A DNA stretch of 57,293 nt. Source: Mycobacterium gordonae (GTDB lineage Bacteria; Actinomycetota; Actinomycetes; Mycobacteriales; Mycobacteriaceae). Both the position numbers and the translations under genes were made by a program. Position 1 is the stretch's first letter; each line of letters opens with the position of its first letter. The DNA is taken from positions 1 to 57,293 of the forward strand of contig NZ_LQOY01000089.1 in the NCBI RefSeq assembly GCF_002101675.1, written 5' to 3'. The notes beneath the pieces are model-generated. The model saw nothing but the letters and a program-made list of their open reading frames with translations. It was not told the DNA's origin and did no database searches. Below, piece after piece: positions 45,573-53,116 of this stretch.

Positions 45573-46423
45573 CGCGCCAGCCGTGCCCGAACCAGCCGCA
45601 GAACTCCGACAAGTATGTTCGCCACGTCGAGGGGAATCCATACCACGACCGCTTCGCCCTCTGTGTACCGTGGCGCCATCGCGGTGAAGAAGCGCACATG
45701 CGGGTCGCCGCGCAGTTTTTGCATCCGCGAAACATCCAGCGGCACAGCGTCCGAACGCACCACCCAGGGATCAGCGCCAATCGGCTCGTAGTGCCTGCGG
45801 CGGCTGGCCGCCATCGCCAACCTCTCCACCTCCGGCGGCGTCGAGTGGCTGCGGCTGGGGTACAGCCGCGGCATGGTCGAAGCCAGTAGCCGATAGACCG
45901 CCGGCGAAGAGCTTCGAGTGGCATATGCCAGCGGGGTACGCGGTGAGCGGACCTTGAATCGAAGGGCCTGCCCTAACCCAAAGAGCCCGGCCATAGCACC
46001 TCCGCGATAGCCCGGCCGAAAGAACACGCCCGCGTTGATGACCGCGATGTTCTCGCGCTCGAGATGGTCGAAGGCAACATATGAGAAGCCGGCACACTGG
46101 TCACGCTCGTCGTAGAAGAGCATGAAACGCCCATCGCCGGCGCTGAACACCACGGCCGCAAACTCGTCCCGGCTGCAACCCCGTGCGGATTGGCGGTAGA
46201 TGTCGTAGAGGGTGTCCACCAGGGCCCCGAGCTGGGCGGGTCCAAGAGATGCCGAGTTCAGGTGGTCGCGTCGGACGATGCGTGCCGATGCCGGATGGCG
46301 CTGCCCGACCGTCGATCGCCCGGCTGTCAACCAGGCCCGTCGGTTCGCGGTTGCGCACGTGGGGCGTTGCGCCGCTCCGTCATCGCCGGCCCGCGGTTGT
46401 TCGAGGCTACGGTGCTTCAGCAA
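45569..46423 (-). CDS. Possible GNAT-fold protein, first gene of P450 operon
   Basis: Up to 284 residues. A conserved-looking core begins near residue 55: LGALVDTLYDIYRQSARGCSRDEFAAVVF, then FMLFYDERDQCAGFSYVAF, VINAGVFFRPGYRGGAMAGLFGLGQALRFK and a C-terminal VVVWIPLDVANI tail. The RPGYRGGAMA segment, placed after a beta strand, resembles the pyrophosphate loop of N-acyltransferases, but the fit is loose and I would not name a substrate. The start is unclear (TTG 46423 shown) because no ATG or GTG lies close to the conserved core. Overlap with the membrane-protein gene makes it the leader of the three-gene operon. Confidence 0.6.
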   Translation of the reverse strand: MLKHRSLEQPRAGDDGAAQRPTCATANRRAWLTAGRSTVGQRHPASARIVRRDHLNSASLGPAQLGALVDTLYDIYRQSARGCSRDEFAAVVFSAGDGRFMLFYDERDQCAGFSYVAFDHLERENIAVINAGVFFRPGYRGGAMAGLFGLGQALRFKVRSPRTPLAYATRSSSPAVYRLLASTMPRLYPSRSHSTPPEVERLAMAASRRRHYEPIGADPWVVRSDAVPLDVSRMQKLRGDPHVRFFTAMAPRYTEGEAVVVWIPLDVANILVGVLRLVRARLAR

Positions 46424-46990
46424 TGGAAGACCCTATCTTCGTAGTTTGCTGACGGGAGTTTCCATATGCTAGGTATTGTGGACTCTCGATGCAATAGTCT
46501 CGGCGACGGCAGAATTTTGACGGGGACGCTGTTGCCTCCTAAATTGTTGAGGTGACGCGGCGATAATCCAGCGATGCCGGGGGTTGGTGCCGCATGGCAC
46601 GGCGCGCTGTCGACTTGGTCGCGCCGTACTGCTCAGCGCAGGTAAATTGCTTACTTATCGCGTGTCGAGTGGATGGCAACCTATCGAGCCGAAACGGGCT
46701 GCGGCCAATTTTATGTCCGCCGAAATGACATTAATTTGCGTCCGCGGTGGTCTCGCGACAATGCTTCGGCGTCCAACTTGAGGACATCAAATATTGGGTA
46801 TCTGGATCTATTTTGCGCGTCTGTAGCCGGGCGCCATCGTATTTGCTGTAACTGCATTCCATGCGCGCCTGATGGACACCGAAGCGACCTGCAGACCATC
46901 GACCTCGGCCTCCAAGAAAAGTCCAAGGTTCCCCCTAGCGGCGTTCAGGAGTCTCTGTGTGTACGTCTCTCAGGCAGCAAAGGAGTCACG
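46424..46990. other. 567-bp divergent intergenic region, AT-rich in part
   Basis: Located between the divergent GNAT-like and secreted-protein genes. From about 46640 to 46900 the composition falls to near 50% GC against well above 60% around it, and no frame has good coding character. It probably holds promoters for both sides. An inverted repeat is listed separately. Foreign or decayed DNA is also possible. Confidence 0.5.
46599..46627. repeat. Inverted repeat in the divergent region
   Basis: Perfect 8-bp arms ACGGCGCG (46599-46606) and CGCGCCGT (46620-46627) with a 13-nt spacer. It lies between two divergent genes, where a terminator is not expected, so a regulator site or RNA hairpin is more likely. 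A second short dyad, GTGCC-GCAT-GGCAC, is immediately upstream. Confidence 0.4.
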
Positions 46991-47347
46991 ATGACCAGCC
47001 GTCACATCTCGAACGCCGGAAAATTCATCGCCGCGGCCGGTGTGGCGATCGGCATGTTTGCCTCATCGACCGGAATAGCGCATGCGGAAGCGTCCGCGCC
47101 CGTTGGGTTTTGGACGACCGGGACCGGATCAGAGCAACTGCTGGTAAGCCAGAGCGGGTGCTCGCTGGCCAACGCCGCCGGAGTGCCGACCACCTCGGGC
47201 CCCTGCAGCTGGAACCCGTCTTCCCGCGGCGGAATCCTCACGATCCTGAGCAGCCAGACCCGCCGGCCCGCACCGGTCTACTTCAATGTCATCTGGGTCA
47301 ACCAGTCGACGATCACCGTCGAGGGCGATGTCTTCTATCGGCGCTAG
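46991..47347 (+). CDS. Small secreted protein
   Basis: A 118-residue exported protein. A typical signal peptide (basic start MTSRHISNAGK, hydrophobic FIAAAGVAIGMFA, cleavage likely after AHA near residue 32) precedes a small beta-rich domain with two Cys (SQSGCSLANA and SGPCSWNP) that could form a disulfide, and ending in STITVEGDVFYRR. The ribosome-binding site AAAGGAG sits 6 nt before ATG 46991, one of the best in the window. I do not recognise the family. Confidence 0.85.
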   Translation: MTSRHISNAGKFIAAAGVAIGMFASSTGIAHAEASAPVGFWTTGTGSEQLLVSQSGCSLANAAGVPTTSGPCSWNPSSRGGILTILSSQTRRPAPVYFNVIWVNQSTITVEGDVFYRR

Positions 47348-47492
47348 GGCTGTGCGTCGAGGGTAGAACTGCCACTGGGGTGCACACCCGCACCGCGTAC
47401 GGAAGTTCGTGCGGAATATTGCGCCGCAGGCCAATTAGGCTCCATCCGGACGGGCGACAGGGCGTTCGTCGACTTGGCACGAGGGGCTACGG

Positions 47493-48176
47493 ATGACGGG
47501 CAACGACCACAACATCGCACCTGCGAACCATCAGGATTCGTCGGCCGGCGGGTATCCACCGCCGCCGCCCGGCGGCTATGCACCACCTGTGGCTCCGTAT
47601 GCACCGCCGCCGCCTCCGCCCACCGCTCCCAAGAAGAGTGCGCTGGGCAAGCGAATCGGCGCGGCGCTGGGCGCGGTGGTGCTGGTGATCGCCGCGAAGT
47701 TCGGCCTGCATGCGGTGATGAACCGCCATGCCGACCGTTCGTCGAGCAGCAGCGGCTTCGACTACGCGGTCGGCACCTGCCTGAATCTCGCCAAGGCGGG
47801 AATCATGGTGAAGCCGAGCGATGTTCGCGTCGAGCCCTGTTCCTCCCCGACCGCGCTGTCGAAGGTGGCGAAGAAGTACAAGGGCGCCAAGAACTGCCCC
47901 AACGACAATTACGGAACTCTGGAAGGCGGTGGCAGCGGCCTGTGCCTCGAAGACAACCTGACCATTGGCAGTTGCTATCACCAGGCCCTGATTTCGCACA
48001 TGTTCGCGTCAACCGCCTGCAAACCCGGAGCGTTGTCCAGCGACCCCACCTTCCGGGTCGCCGTCCGGAGCGACGGCGTGAACGACCCCGGTTTATGCGG
48101 TGGGGATCAGCAGGTGGTGAATTTCCCGGAGCCACCGCTGACGTACTGCATGGACGTCCTCGAGAGCAGCGGTTAA
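47493..48176 (+). CDS. Pro-rich membrane-anchored protein with Cys-containing outer domain
   Basis: A 227-residue envelope protein. An intracellular Pro-rich tail (PPPPPGGY, PPPPPPTAP) is followed by a basic stretch and one membrane segment (IGAALGAVVLVIAAKFGL, about 54-71), then an extracytoplasmic domain with about seven Cys (VGTCLNL, VEPCSSP, KNCPNDN, GLCLEDN, GSCYHQ, STACKPG, GLCGGDQ, TYCMDV). The design recalls LppU-like mycobacterial proteins, where paired Cys form disulfides. It starts at ATG 47493 and ends 4 bp before the convergent SDR stop. Function unknown. Confidence 0.85.
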   Translation: MTGNDHNIAPANHQDSSAGGYPPPPPGGYAPPVAPYAPPPPPPTAPKKSALGKRIGAALGAVVLVIAAKFGLHAVMNRHADRSSSSSGFDYAVGTCLNLAKAGIMVKPSDVRVEPCSSPTALSKVAKKYKGAKNCPNDNYGTLEGGGSGLCLEDNLTIGSCYHQALISHMFASTACKPGALSSDPTFRVAVRSDGVNDPGLCGGDQQVVNFPEPPLTYCMDVLESSG

Positions 48177-48180
48177 GCCG

Positions 48181-48921
48181 TCAGCCGGCGCCCTTGCCGT
48201 TGTCGACCCGGTACACCGCACCGTGGATGGCGGCGGCGTCGTCGCTGGCGAGGAACGCGATGACGTTGGCCACATCGACAGGCTGCATCATGCCGCGCGG
48301 TGCGGCCGAGCGAAGTATCAGGTCGTAGTTCGGATCTTCCGGGGCGCTGAACTGCTCGATTTGTGGGGTCAGCATGCCGCCGGGGCAAATGGCGTTGACA
48401 CGCAAGCGTTCTGCCGTGTATTCGACGGCCAGCGCGCGGGTCAGTCCGATGAGTCCGTGTTTGGCCGAGCAGTAGCCGGCCGAATACGCCTGGCCCTCGA
48501 CACCGGCGATGGAGGCGACATTGACGATGTTGCCGCCCCGGACCAACAGGTACGGTATTGCGGCCCGGCACAAGTAGAAGGGGCCGCTGAGATTGACCGC
48601 CAGGTCTTGCGCCCATTCATCGTCGGTCATCGACTCAGTGCGGCGCATCTGGTGTCTCCCAGCGATATTGACCAGCACATCGATGCCGCCGAATTGTGCG
48701 ACGCATTGTGCCACGGCGCTACGGCAGGCGCTCGGGTCTGTCACATCCATCGACGCGCACGCACCGCCGGTGATGTCGGCGAACACCGTAGCGAGCTTCC
48801 CGGCATCCCGTGCGACGCCGAAAACGGTTGCGCCCCTTCCGGAAAGGAGACGCGCAGTCTCCGCGCCCAGCCCCGACGAAGCGCCGGTCACGAAGGCCAC
48901 CCTGCCCTCAAACGTTGCCAT
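48181..48921 (-). CDS. Short-chain dehydrogenase/reductase
   Basis: A 246-residue classical SDR: cofactor motif VTGASSGLGAE, NIAG in place of NNAG, catalytic Ser in NVASIAG, and YCSAK carrying the Tyr and Lys. It has the usual C-terminal CPGGMLTP and a VDNGKGAG end. An NAD(P)-dependent oxidation or reduction of a hydroxyl/keto group is expected; the substrate is unknown. It starts at ATG 48921 and is divergent from a second SDR about 240 bp away. Confidence 0.94.
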   Translation of the reverse strand: MATFEGRVAFVTGASSGLGAETARLLSGRGATVFGVARDAGKLATVFADITGGACASMDVTDPSACRSAVAQCVAQFGGIDVLVNIAGRHQMRRTESMTDDEWAQDLAVNLSGPFYLCRAAIPYLLVRGGNIVNVASIAGVEGQAYSAGYCSAKHGLIGLTRALAVEYTAERLRVNAICPGGMLTPQIEQFSAPEDPNYDLILRSAAPRGMMQPVDVANVIAFLASDDAAAIHGAVYRVDNGKGAG

Positions 48922-49163
48922 TGACCACCTTCCGACTGACCATCACCCTGCATTGTGCCGCAGTGTTGTCCGGCTCGATCGCAGTGGCCGCGTGAGCCGG
49001 CCGGCGAGGAGCTGGTCAACTACCCACCCGAGCGCCGCCGTTGTCTCGCCGCAGACCTGCTACTAGGTAGTGACCATGTGCTGTTGGACGGGAATGAATC
49101 CGGCGACGGCAGACTTGCCTCTCAGGTAACGGGCCGTTCGTGATGGCAGGAAGGTTCACCGAG

Positions 49164-49910
49164 ATGGGCACAACGACTTTGGCCGGAAAGCGGGTGCTGG
49201 TCACCGGCGGTTCCCGTGGGATCGGCGCCGAGATCGTGCGGCGACTGTCCGCGGACGGTGCCGCCGTCGCGTTCACCTACGGAGCGTCGGCCAGCGATGC
49301 CGAGAGGCTCGTCGCCGAAGTGGCGGAGAACGGCGGCACGGCGGTTGCAATACAGGCCGATGCGGCCGATCCCGCCCAGATCGCGGCTGCGGTCGAGCAG
49401 ACCGTCACCGACCTGGGCGGCCTGGATGTGCTAGTCAACAACGCCGGGACCGCCTACCTAGCCCCTATCGACGAATACCCGGCCGAGCAGTTCGAGCGCA
49501 CACTGGCCATCAACGTCGGGGGCGTGTTCTGGGCGGTCCGCAGCGCCGTCGCGCATCTCGGTGAGGGCGCGCGAATCATCAACATCGGCAGCATCAACGC
49601 CGACCGGGTACCCGGGCCCGGGCTTACGGTATACGCGTTGACCAAGGGCGCGGTGTCGTCTTTCACCCGCGGCCTGGCGCGTGAACTCGGGCCGCGCGGA
49701 ATCACGGTCAACAACGTCCAGCCCGGCCCGATCGACACCGACATGAATCCCGCCGAAGGTGATTTCGCCGAGAGCCTCAAGCAGGTCTCCGCGCTGGGAC
49801 GTTACGGTCAGACCACCGACGTCGCGGCCATGGTGAGCTTTCTGTCCGGCCCGGAGGCCGGCTACATCACCGGTGCCAACATCAACGTCGACGGCGGCTT
49901 CACCGTCTGA
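49164..49910 (+). CDS. FabG-like short-chain dehydrogenase/reductase
   Basis: A 248-residue SDR with VTGGSRGIGAEIVRRL, DVLVNNAG, catalytic Ser in IGSINADR and YALTKG supplying Tyr and Lys, then VNNVQPGPIDTDMNP and a C-terminal INVDGGFTV. It resembles 3-oxoacyl-ACP reductase-type SDRs, but many such enzymes act on other substrates. ATG 49164 is preferred over an upstream in-frame start at 49140 because GGAAGG lies 9 nt before it. It is divergent from the SDR at 48181-48921. Confidence 0.94.
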   Translation: MGTTTLAGKRVLVTGGSRGIGAEIVRRLSADGAAVAFTYGASASDAERLVAEVAENGGTAVAIQADAADPAQIAAAVEQTVTDLGGLDVLVNNAGTAYLAPIDEYPAEQFERTLAINVGGVFWAVRSAVAHLGEGARIINIGSINADRVPGPGLTVYALTKGAVSSFTRGLARELGPRGITVNNVQPGPIDTDMNPAEGDFAESLKQVSALGRYGQTTDVAAMVSFLSGPEAGYITGANINVDGGFTV

Positions 49911-50014
49911 CGGCGTAAGCGATTCGCGGTCACCCCACAGATCACTCGTACGGGGGTTGGTGGCCCGCCGCACGGTGAGTACCTCTTCGAAGTGGCATAA
50001 CCACGGAGGTAATC

Positions 50015-50332
50015 ATGTGCAGCACCAAAGATCCCACTGACCATTTCCGCACCAGCTGCCCACACACCGGCGAATACTTCATCGACCGCTACAGCTGGCC
50101 GGGTATCTCGTCGATCGTGCTCGGTGTCATCGCACTCGCCGCCGGTGTTGCGGCGGCGGCATACCGGCACCACGAGTGGCTGATGATATGCGGTGTCGTC
50201 GCTGTGCTGGCGATCGCCGGAGGCCTCGCCTGGCTTGCGGTGGAGCACCATCGTGTCATGCGTGTCGAACGCGATTGGCATGCCGCGCATTCCGGCGCCC
50301 CACGACAAAGCCCGCTGCGACCGGTCGGGTAG
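50015..50332 (+). CDS. usfY: UsfY-like small membrane protein
   Basis: A 105-residue protein with two membrane segments (about 31-49 and 57-75) and polar ends. The N-terminal DPTDHFRTSCPHTGEYFIDR and the tail VEHHRVMRVERDWHAAHS closely follow the mycobacterial UsfY protein, which lies near sigF in M. tuberculosis. Here it is not beside sigF. A strong CGGAGGT ribosome-binding site precedes ATG 50015. Function unknown. Confidence 0.85.
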   Translation: MCSTKDPTDHFRTSCPHTGEYFIDRYSWPGISSIVLGVIALAAGVAAAAYRHHEWLMICGVVAVLAIAGGLAWLAVEHHRVMRVERDWHAAHSGAPRQSPLRPVG

Positions 50333-50376
50333 CCCTCCCGCACGACTCAGCCGGAGACCTGTCATCCTGGCTGACG

Positions 50377-51258
50377 ATGGATGAGACTGAAGCCGTACGT
50401 CAGCTGTGGCAGGAGCTCGACCTGCCCGGCATCGTCGATGTGCACACGCACTTCATGCCGAAGTCCGTCATGGACAAGGTCTGGAAGTACTTCGACGAAG
50501 CCGGCCCACTGGTGGGACGCGTCTGGCCAGTGACCTACCGCACCGACGAGCAACGTCGATTGGAGAAGCTGCGCGGCTTCGGGGTGCGGGCGTTCACCTC
50601 GCTGGTTTATCCGCACAAACCGCAGATGGCGGCCTGGCTCAACGAATGGGCGGCGGACTTCGCCGCTGCCACGCCCGACTGCCTGCACACGGCAACGCTC
50701 TACCCGGAACCGGGCGTCGAAGCCTACGTCCGTCGGGCTGTCGACGCGGGCGCGAGAGTCTTCAAGGCGCACATCCAGGTCGGCCAGTACGATCCCACCG
50801 ACGAGCTGCTCGACCCCGCATGGGGTGTCATCGAAGACGCCGCGATTCCGGTCGTCATGCACTGCGGATCCGGCCCAGCTCCGGGCCGGTACACCGGTCC
50901 CGGCCCGGTCACGACACTGCTGGAGCGCCATCCTCGGCTGCGTCTGATCGTCGCGCACATGGGCATGCCCGAGTACAGCGAATTCCTCACCCTGGTCGAG
51001 AGCTATCCCGAGGTGCGACTCGACACCGCCATGGCTTTCACGCCGTTCATCGAAGAGACCATGCCGTTCCCAACCTCTGAGCATCGGCGGCTGCGCGCGC
51101 ACCCCGACCGCATCCTGTTCGGCAGCGACTTTCCGAACATCCCGTACGGCTTCATCGACGCGATGCGCGTCCTGACGCGGCTGCCGGGTGTCGACGACGC
51201 TTGGCTACGAGCGGTGCTTCACGACAATGCCGCTCGCCTTTTCCAGCTCGACGCGTGA
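50377..51258 (+). CDS. Amidohydrolase (amidohydrolase-2 family)
   Basis: A 293-residue metal-dependent TIM-barrel hydrolase or decarboxylase. The metal motif VDVHTHFMP is at the N-terminus, VFKAHIQVG and VVMHCGSGP give further His ligands, LIVAHMGMP is the next conserved strand, and LFGSDFPN carries the catalytic Asp. The family includes ACMS decarboxylase-type enzymes and lactonases; the substrate cannot be read. ATG 50377 gives MDETEAVRQLWQ. It ends 7 bp before the convergent thioesterase stop. Confidence 0.92.
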   Translation: MDETEAVRQLWQELDLPGIVDVHTHFMPKSVMDKVWKYFDEAGPLVGRVWPVTYRTDEQRRLEKLRGFGVRAFTSLVYPHKPQMAAWLNEWAADFAAATPDCLHTATLYPEPGVEAYVRRAVDAGARVFKAHIQVGQYDPTDELLDPAWGVIEDAAIPVVMHCGSGPAPGRYTGPGPVTTLLERHPRLRLIVAHMGMPEYSEFLTLVESYPEVRLDTAMAFTPFIEETMPFPTSEHRRLRAHPDRILFGSDFPNIPYGFIDAMRVLTRLPGVDDAWLRAVLHDNAARLFQLDA

Positions 51259-51265
51259 CAGCGCG

Positions 51266-51718
51266 TCAGCTGCGATGTGCGCGTAGTTGATACAGGCCGT
51301 GAGTCTTGGCGACGACGGCGCCGTTGGCATCGGTGACGACCGCATCCAGTACGTAGTCGGACTTGCCCTGTGCGGCGGCCTCGGCCTCCACCCGTGCGAT
51401 CGTCTCGTCGTCCAGCTGCGCCTCGGCGCGCAGCGGGGTGCTGGCCATCGCCAGAAAGGAGATGTCGACGTTCTTCACCAGTGGGAAGTACTTGCTCGCG
51501 TCGAAGGTCGACAGCGCGATGATGCCGCCCAAAACTTCGGCGACGGTGAACTGAACGCCGGCATAGATGACGCCGAAGTGATTACCGTTGCCCTCGACCG
51601 GAACGCTGGCAGCGGCAAAGCCGCGTCGCGCCTCGACCACCCGCACGCCCATGTGTTCAGCGATCGGGATGGTCGACGACAGAGCGGAATTCATCATCTC
51701 GACGAGGGAATCGGTCAC
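51266..51718 (-). CDS. Hotdog-fold thioesterase-like protein
   Basis: A 150-residue hotdog-fold protein of the DUF4442/PaaI type. The VEGNGNHFGVIYAGVQFTVAEVLGG block supplies the usual central helix and conserved Asn/His, and KSDYVLDAVVTDANGAVVAK forms the final strands. It would hydrolyse an acyl thioester, probably acyl-CoA. It starts at GTG 51718, with ATG 51697 as an alternative. It is divergent from the DUF2231 gene. Confidence 0.82.
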   Translation of the reverse strand: MTDSLVEMMNSALSSTIPIAEHMGVRVVEARRGFAAASVPVEGNGNHFGVIYAGVQFTVAEVLGGIIALSTFDASKYFPLVKNVDISFLAMASTPLRAEAQLDDETIARVEAEAAAQGKSDYVLDAVVTDANGAVVAKTHGLYQLRAHRS

Positions 51719-51805
51719 GTCGTCGATGGTCGCACACCAGTCAGTACGCGGTGACGCTCGGGACCGGTGCGGGTTGGACCTCACATAACCGGGTAGACAA
51801 CCGCC

Positions 51806-52375
51806 ATGAACCTTCATCGCGCCCTGAGCCGTGTCGAGGATTTCGAGGTTCTCGACGGGACGACCGAGGCCGCCTCCCATGTCGCAGACCAACTGCTTGG
51901 CCGTCGCGGCCTTGGCGGGGCGCTGCGCGGCTCGTGGCTCGGCCACCCCGTGCACCCGTTGTTGATCACGCTGCCGATCGGGGCCTGGCTGACCTCTGCC
52001 GTCTTGGACGTCGTCTTCAAGGACGCCACGGCAGCCCGGCGGCTGGTCGCCATCGGCCTGGCGGCAACGCCGCCCACAGTGCTGGCCGGGTGGGCCGACT
52101 ACCCACTGCTCAACCGTCGGCAGCAACGGGTGGGTCTGGTGCATGCGGCGTCCAACGGTGTTGGCGTCGTGATGTTTTCGCTGTCCTACCGGTCTTACCG
52201 CAAGGAGCGGTACCGGGCGGCTCGCATGTTCACCGTCCTGGGGTTGACCGCGATCAGTGCCGGCGGAGCGCTCGGCGGGCACCTCTCCTACGCTCAGGGC
52301 GCCGGCATGTTTCGCTGGCAGCCACTACGTGCGGTGACAAACCGCAGCGCGGCGGAGCACCGACGCGCCGCGTGA
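51806..52375 (+). CDS. DUF2231 membrane protein
   Basis: A 189-residue protein with four membrane segments (about 50-66, 80-96, 112-128 and 144-160). The GSWLGHPVHPLLITLPIGAWL segment and later VGLVHAASNGVGV are typical of DUF2231, a family of multi-pass membrane proteins with conserved His that may bind heme or metal. ATG 51806. It precedes the TetR-MFS-SDR unit by 54 bp and could be linked to it. Confidence 0.9.
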   Translation: MNLHRALSRVEDFEVLDGTTEAASHVADQLLGRRGLGGALRGSWLGHPVHPLLITLPIGAWLTSAVLDVVFKDATAARRLVAIGLAATPPTVLAGWADYPLLNRRQQRVGLVHAASNGVGVVMFSLSYRSYRKERYRAARMFTVLGLTAISAGGALGGHLSYAQGAGMFRWQPLRAVTNRSAAEHRRAA

Positions 52376-52429
52376 GATAACCGTCGGGAGCGGGCCCGAG
52401 GGCTTGTAGAAGATGTAAAACTTGCCAAC

Positions 52430-53041
52430 ATGGCATCCGGCTCCTACCACCACGGCAATCTCCGGCAGGCGCTGCTGGATCACGCCGTGACCTTGGCCCG
52501 GGCCGGTGGGCCGGACGCGGTGGTATTGCGCGACGTGCAGCGCGCGGCCGGTGTGAGCAACGCCGCCGCGTATCGCCACTACTCAGACCGGCAGGCGCTG
52601 CTGGGTGCGGTTCAGGTGTACGCGATGACGCTGCTGGGTGAGTCGATGGTGGAGTCGATTGCCGCGGTGCCCAATCGCGGCCCGCGCAGTCGTCGCGCCG
52701 TGGCCCGCCTTCGCGCCACCGGGCAAGCCTACGTAGACTTCGCGCTTGCCGAACCCGGGTTATTCCGAACGGCTTTCGCACCCGGCGGCCCACACGAAAC
52801 TGACACCATCGTCGCACGCGACCGTCATCCGTTCTTCATCCTCAGCGGCTGCATCGACGATCTCGTCTCTACCGGAGTCCTTTCCCCGGACCGACGCGAC
52901 GGGCTCGACGAGGCCGCGTGGGCGGCCGTCCACGGCCTGTCCTCGCTGTATCTCGATGGACCGCTCGCCGCGGCGGACGCCAACCGCAAGCAGTTGATCG
53001 CCGATCGCCTGCTCGACGTCATCCAGGACGGCATCCGCTAG
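52430..53041 (+). CDS. TetR-family transcriptional regulator
   Basis: A 203-residue regulator. The DNA-binding domain is GSYHHGNLRQALLDHAV, VLRDVQRAAGVSNAAAYRHYSDRQALL; the C-terminal domain has the WAAVHGLSSLYLDG segment of the WHG-type TetR proteins. It is immediately upstream of an MFS exporter gene, with a 56-bp dyad in between, so it very probably controls the exporter and perhaps itself. Inducer unknown. Confidence 0.94.
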   Translation: MASGSYHHGNLRQALLDHAVTLARAGGPDAVVLRDVQRAAGVSNAAAYRHYSDRQALLGAVQVYAMTLLGESMVESIAAVPNRGPRSRRAVARLRATGQAYVDFALAEPGLFRTAFAPGGPHETDTIVARDRHPFFILSGCIDDLVSTGVLSPDRRDGLDEAAWAAVHGLSSLYLDGPLAAADANRKQLIADRLLDVIQDGIR

Positions 53042-53047
53042 ACCGTC

Positions 53048-53103
53048 ATGTTGACAGCGATAACTTCCGCTGGCATGCTGACCGATGTTACTGCTGTCAA
53101 CAT
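53048..53103. promoter_or_regulatory. Long inverted repeat before the MFS exporter (probable TetR operator)
   Basis: Arms of 17 nt at 53048-53064 (ATGTTGACAGCGATAAC) and 53087-53103 (GTTACTGCTGTCAACAT) match at 15 of 17 positions, with perfect 11-bp outer parts and a 22-nt spacer. It fills most of the 75-bp gap between the TetR stop and the MFS ATG (53117). Confidence 0.7.
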
Positions 53104-53116
53104 AAGGCGGACCTTG

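Noticed and set aside
49911..50014. SigF promoter before the UsfY-like gene
   Set aside because: I looked for the usual GGTTT...GGGTA boxes because of the sigF link in M. tuberculosis, but the match is too poor to report.
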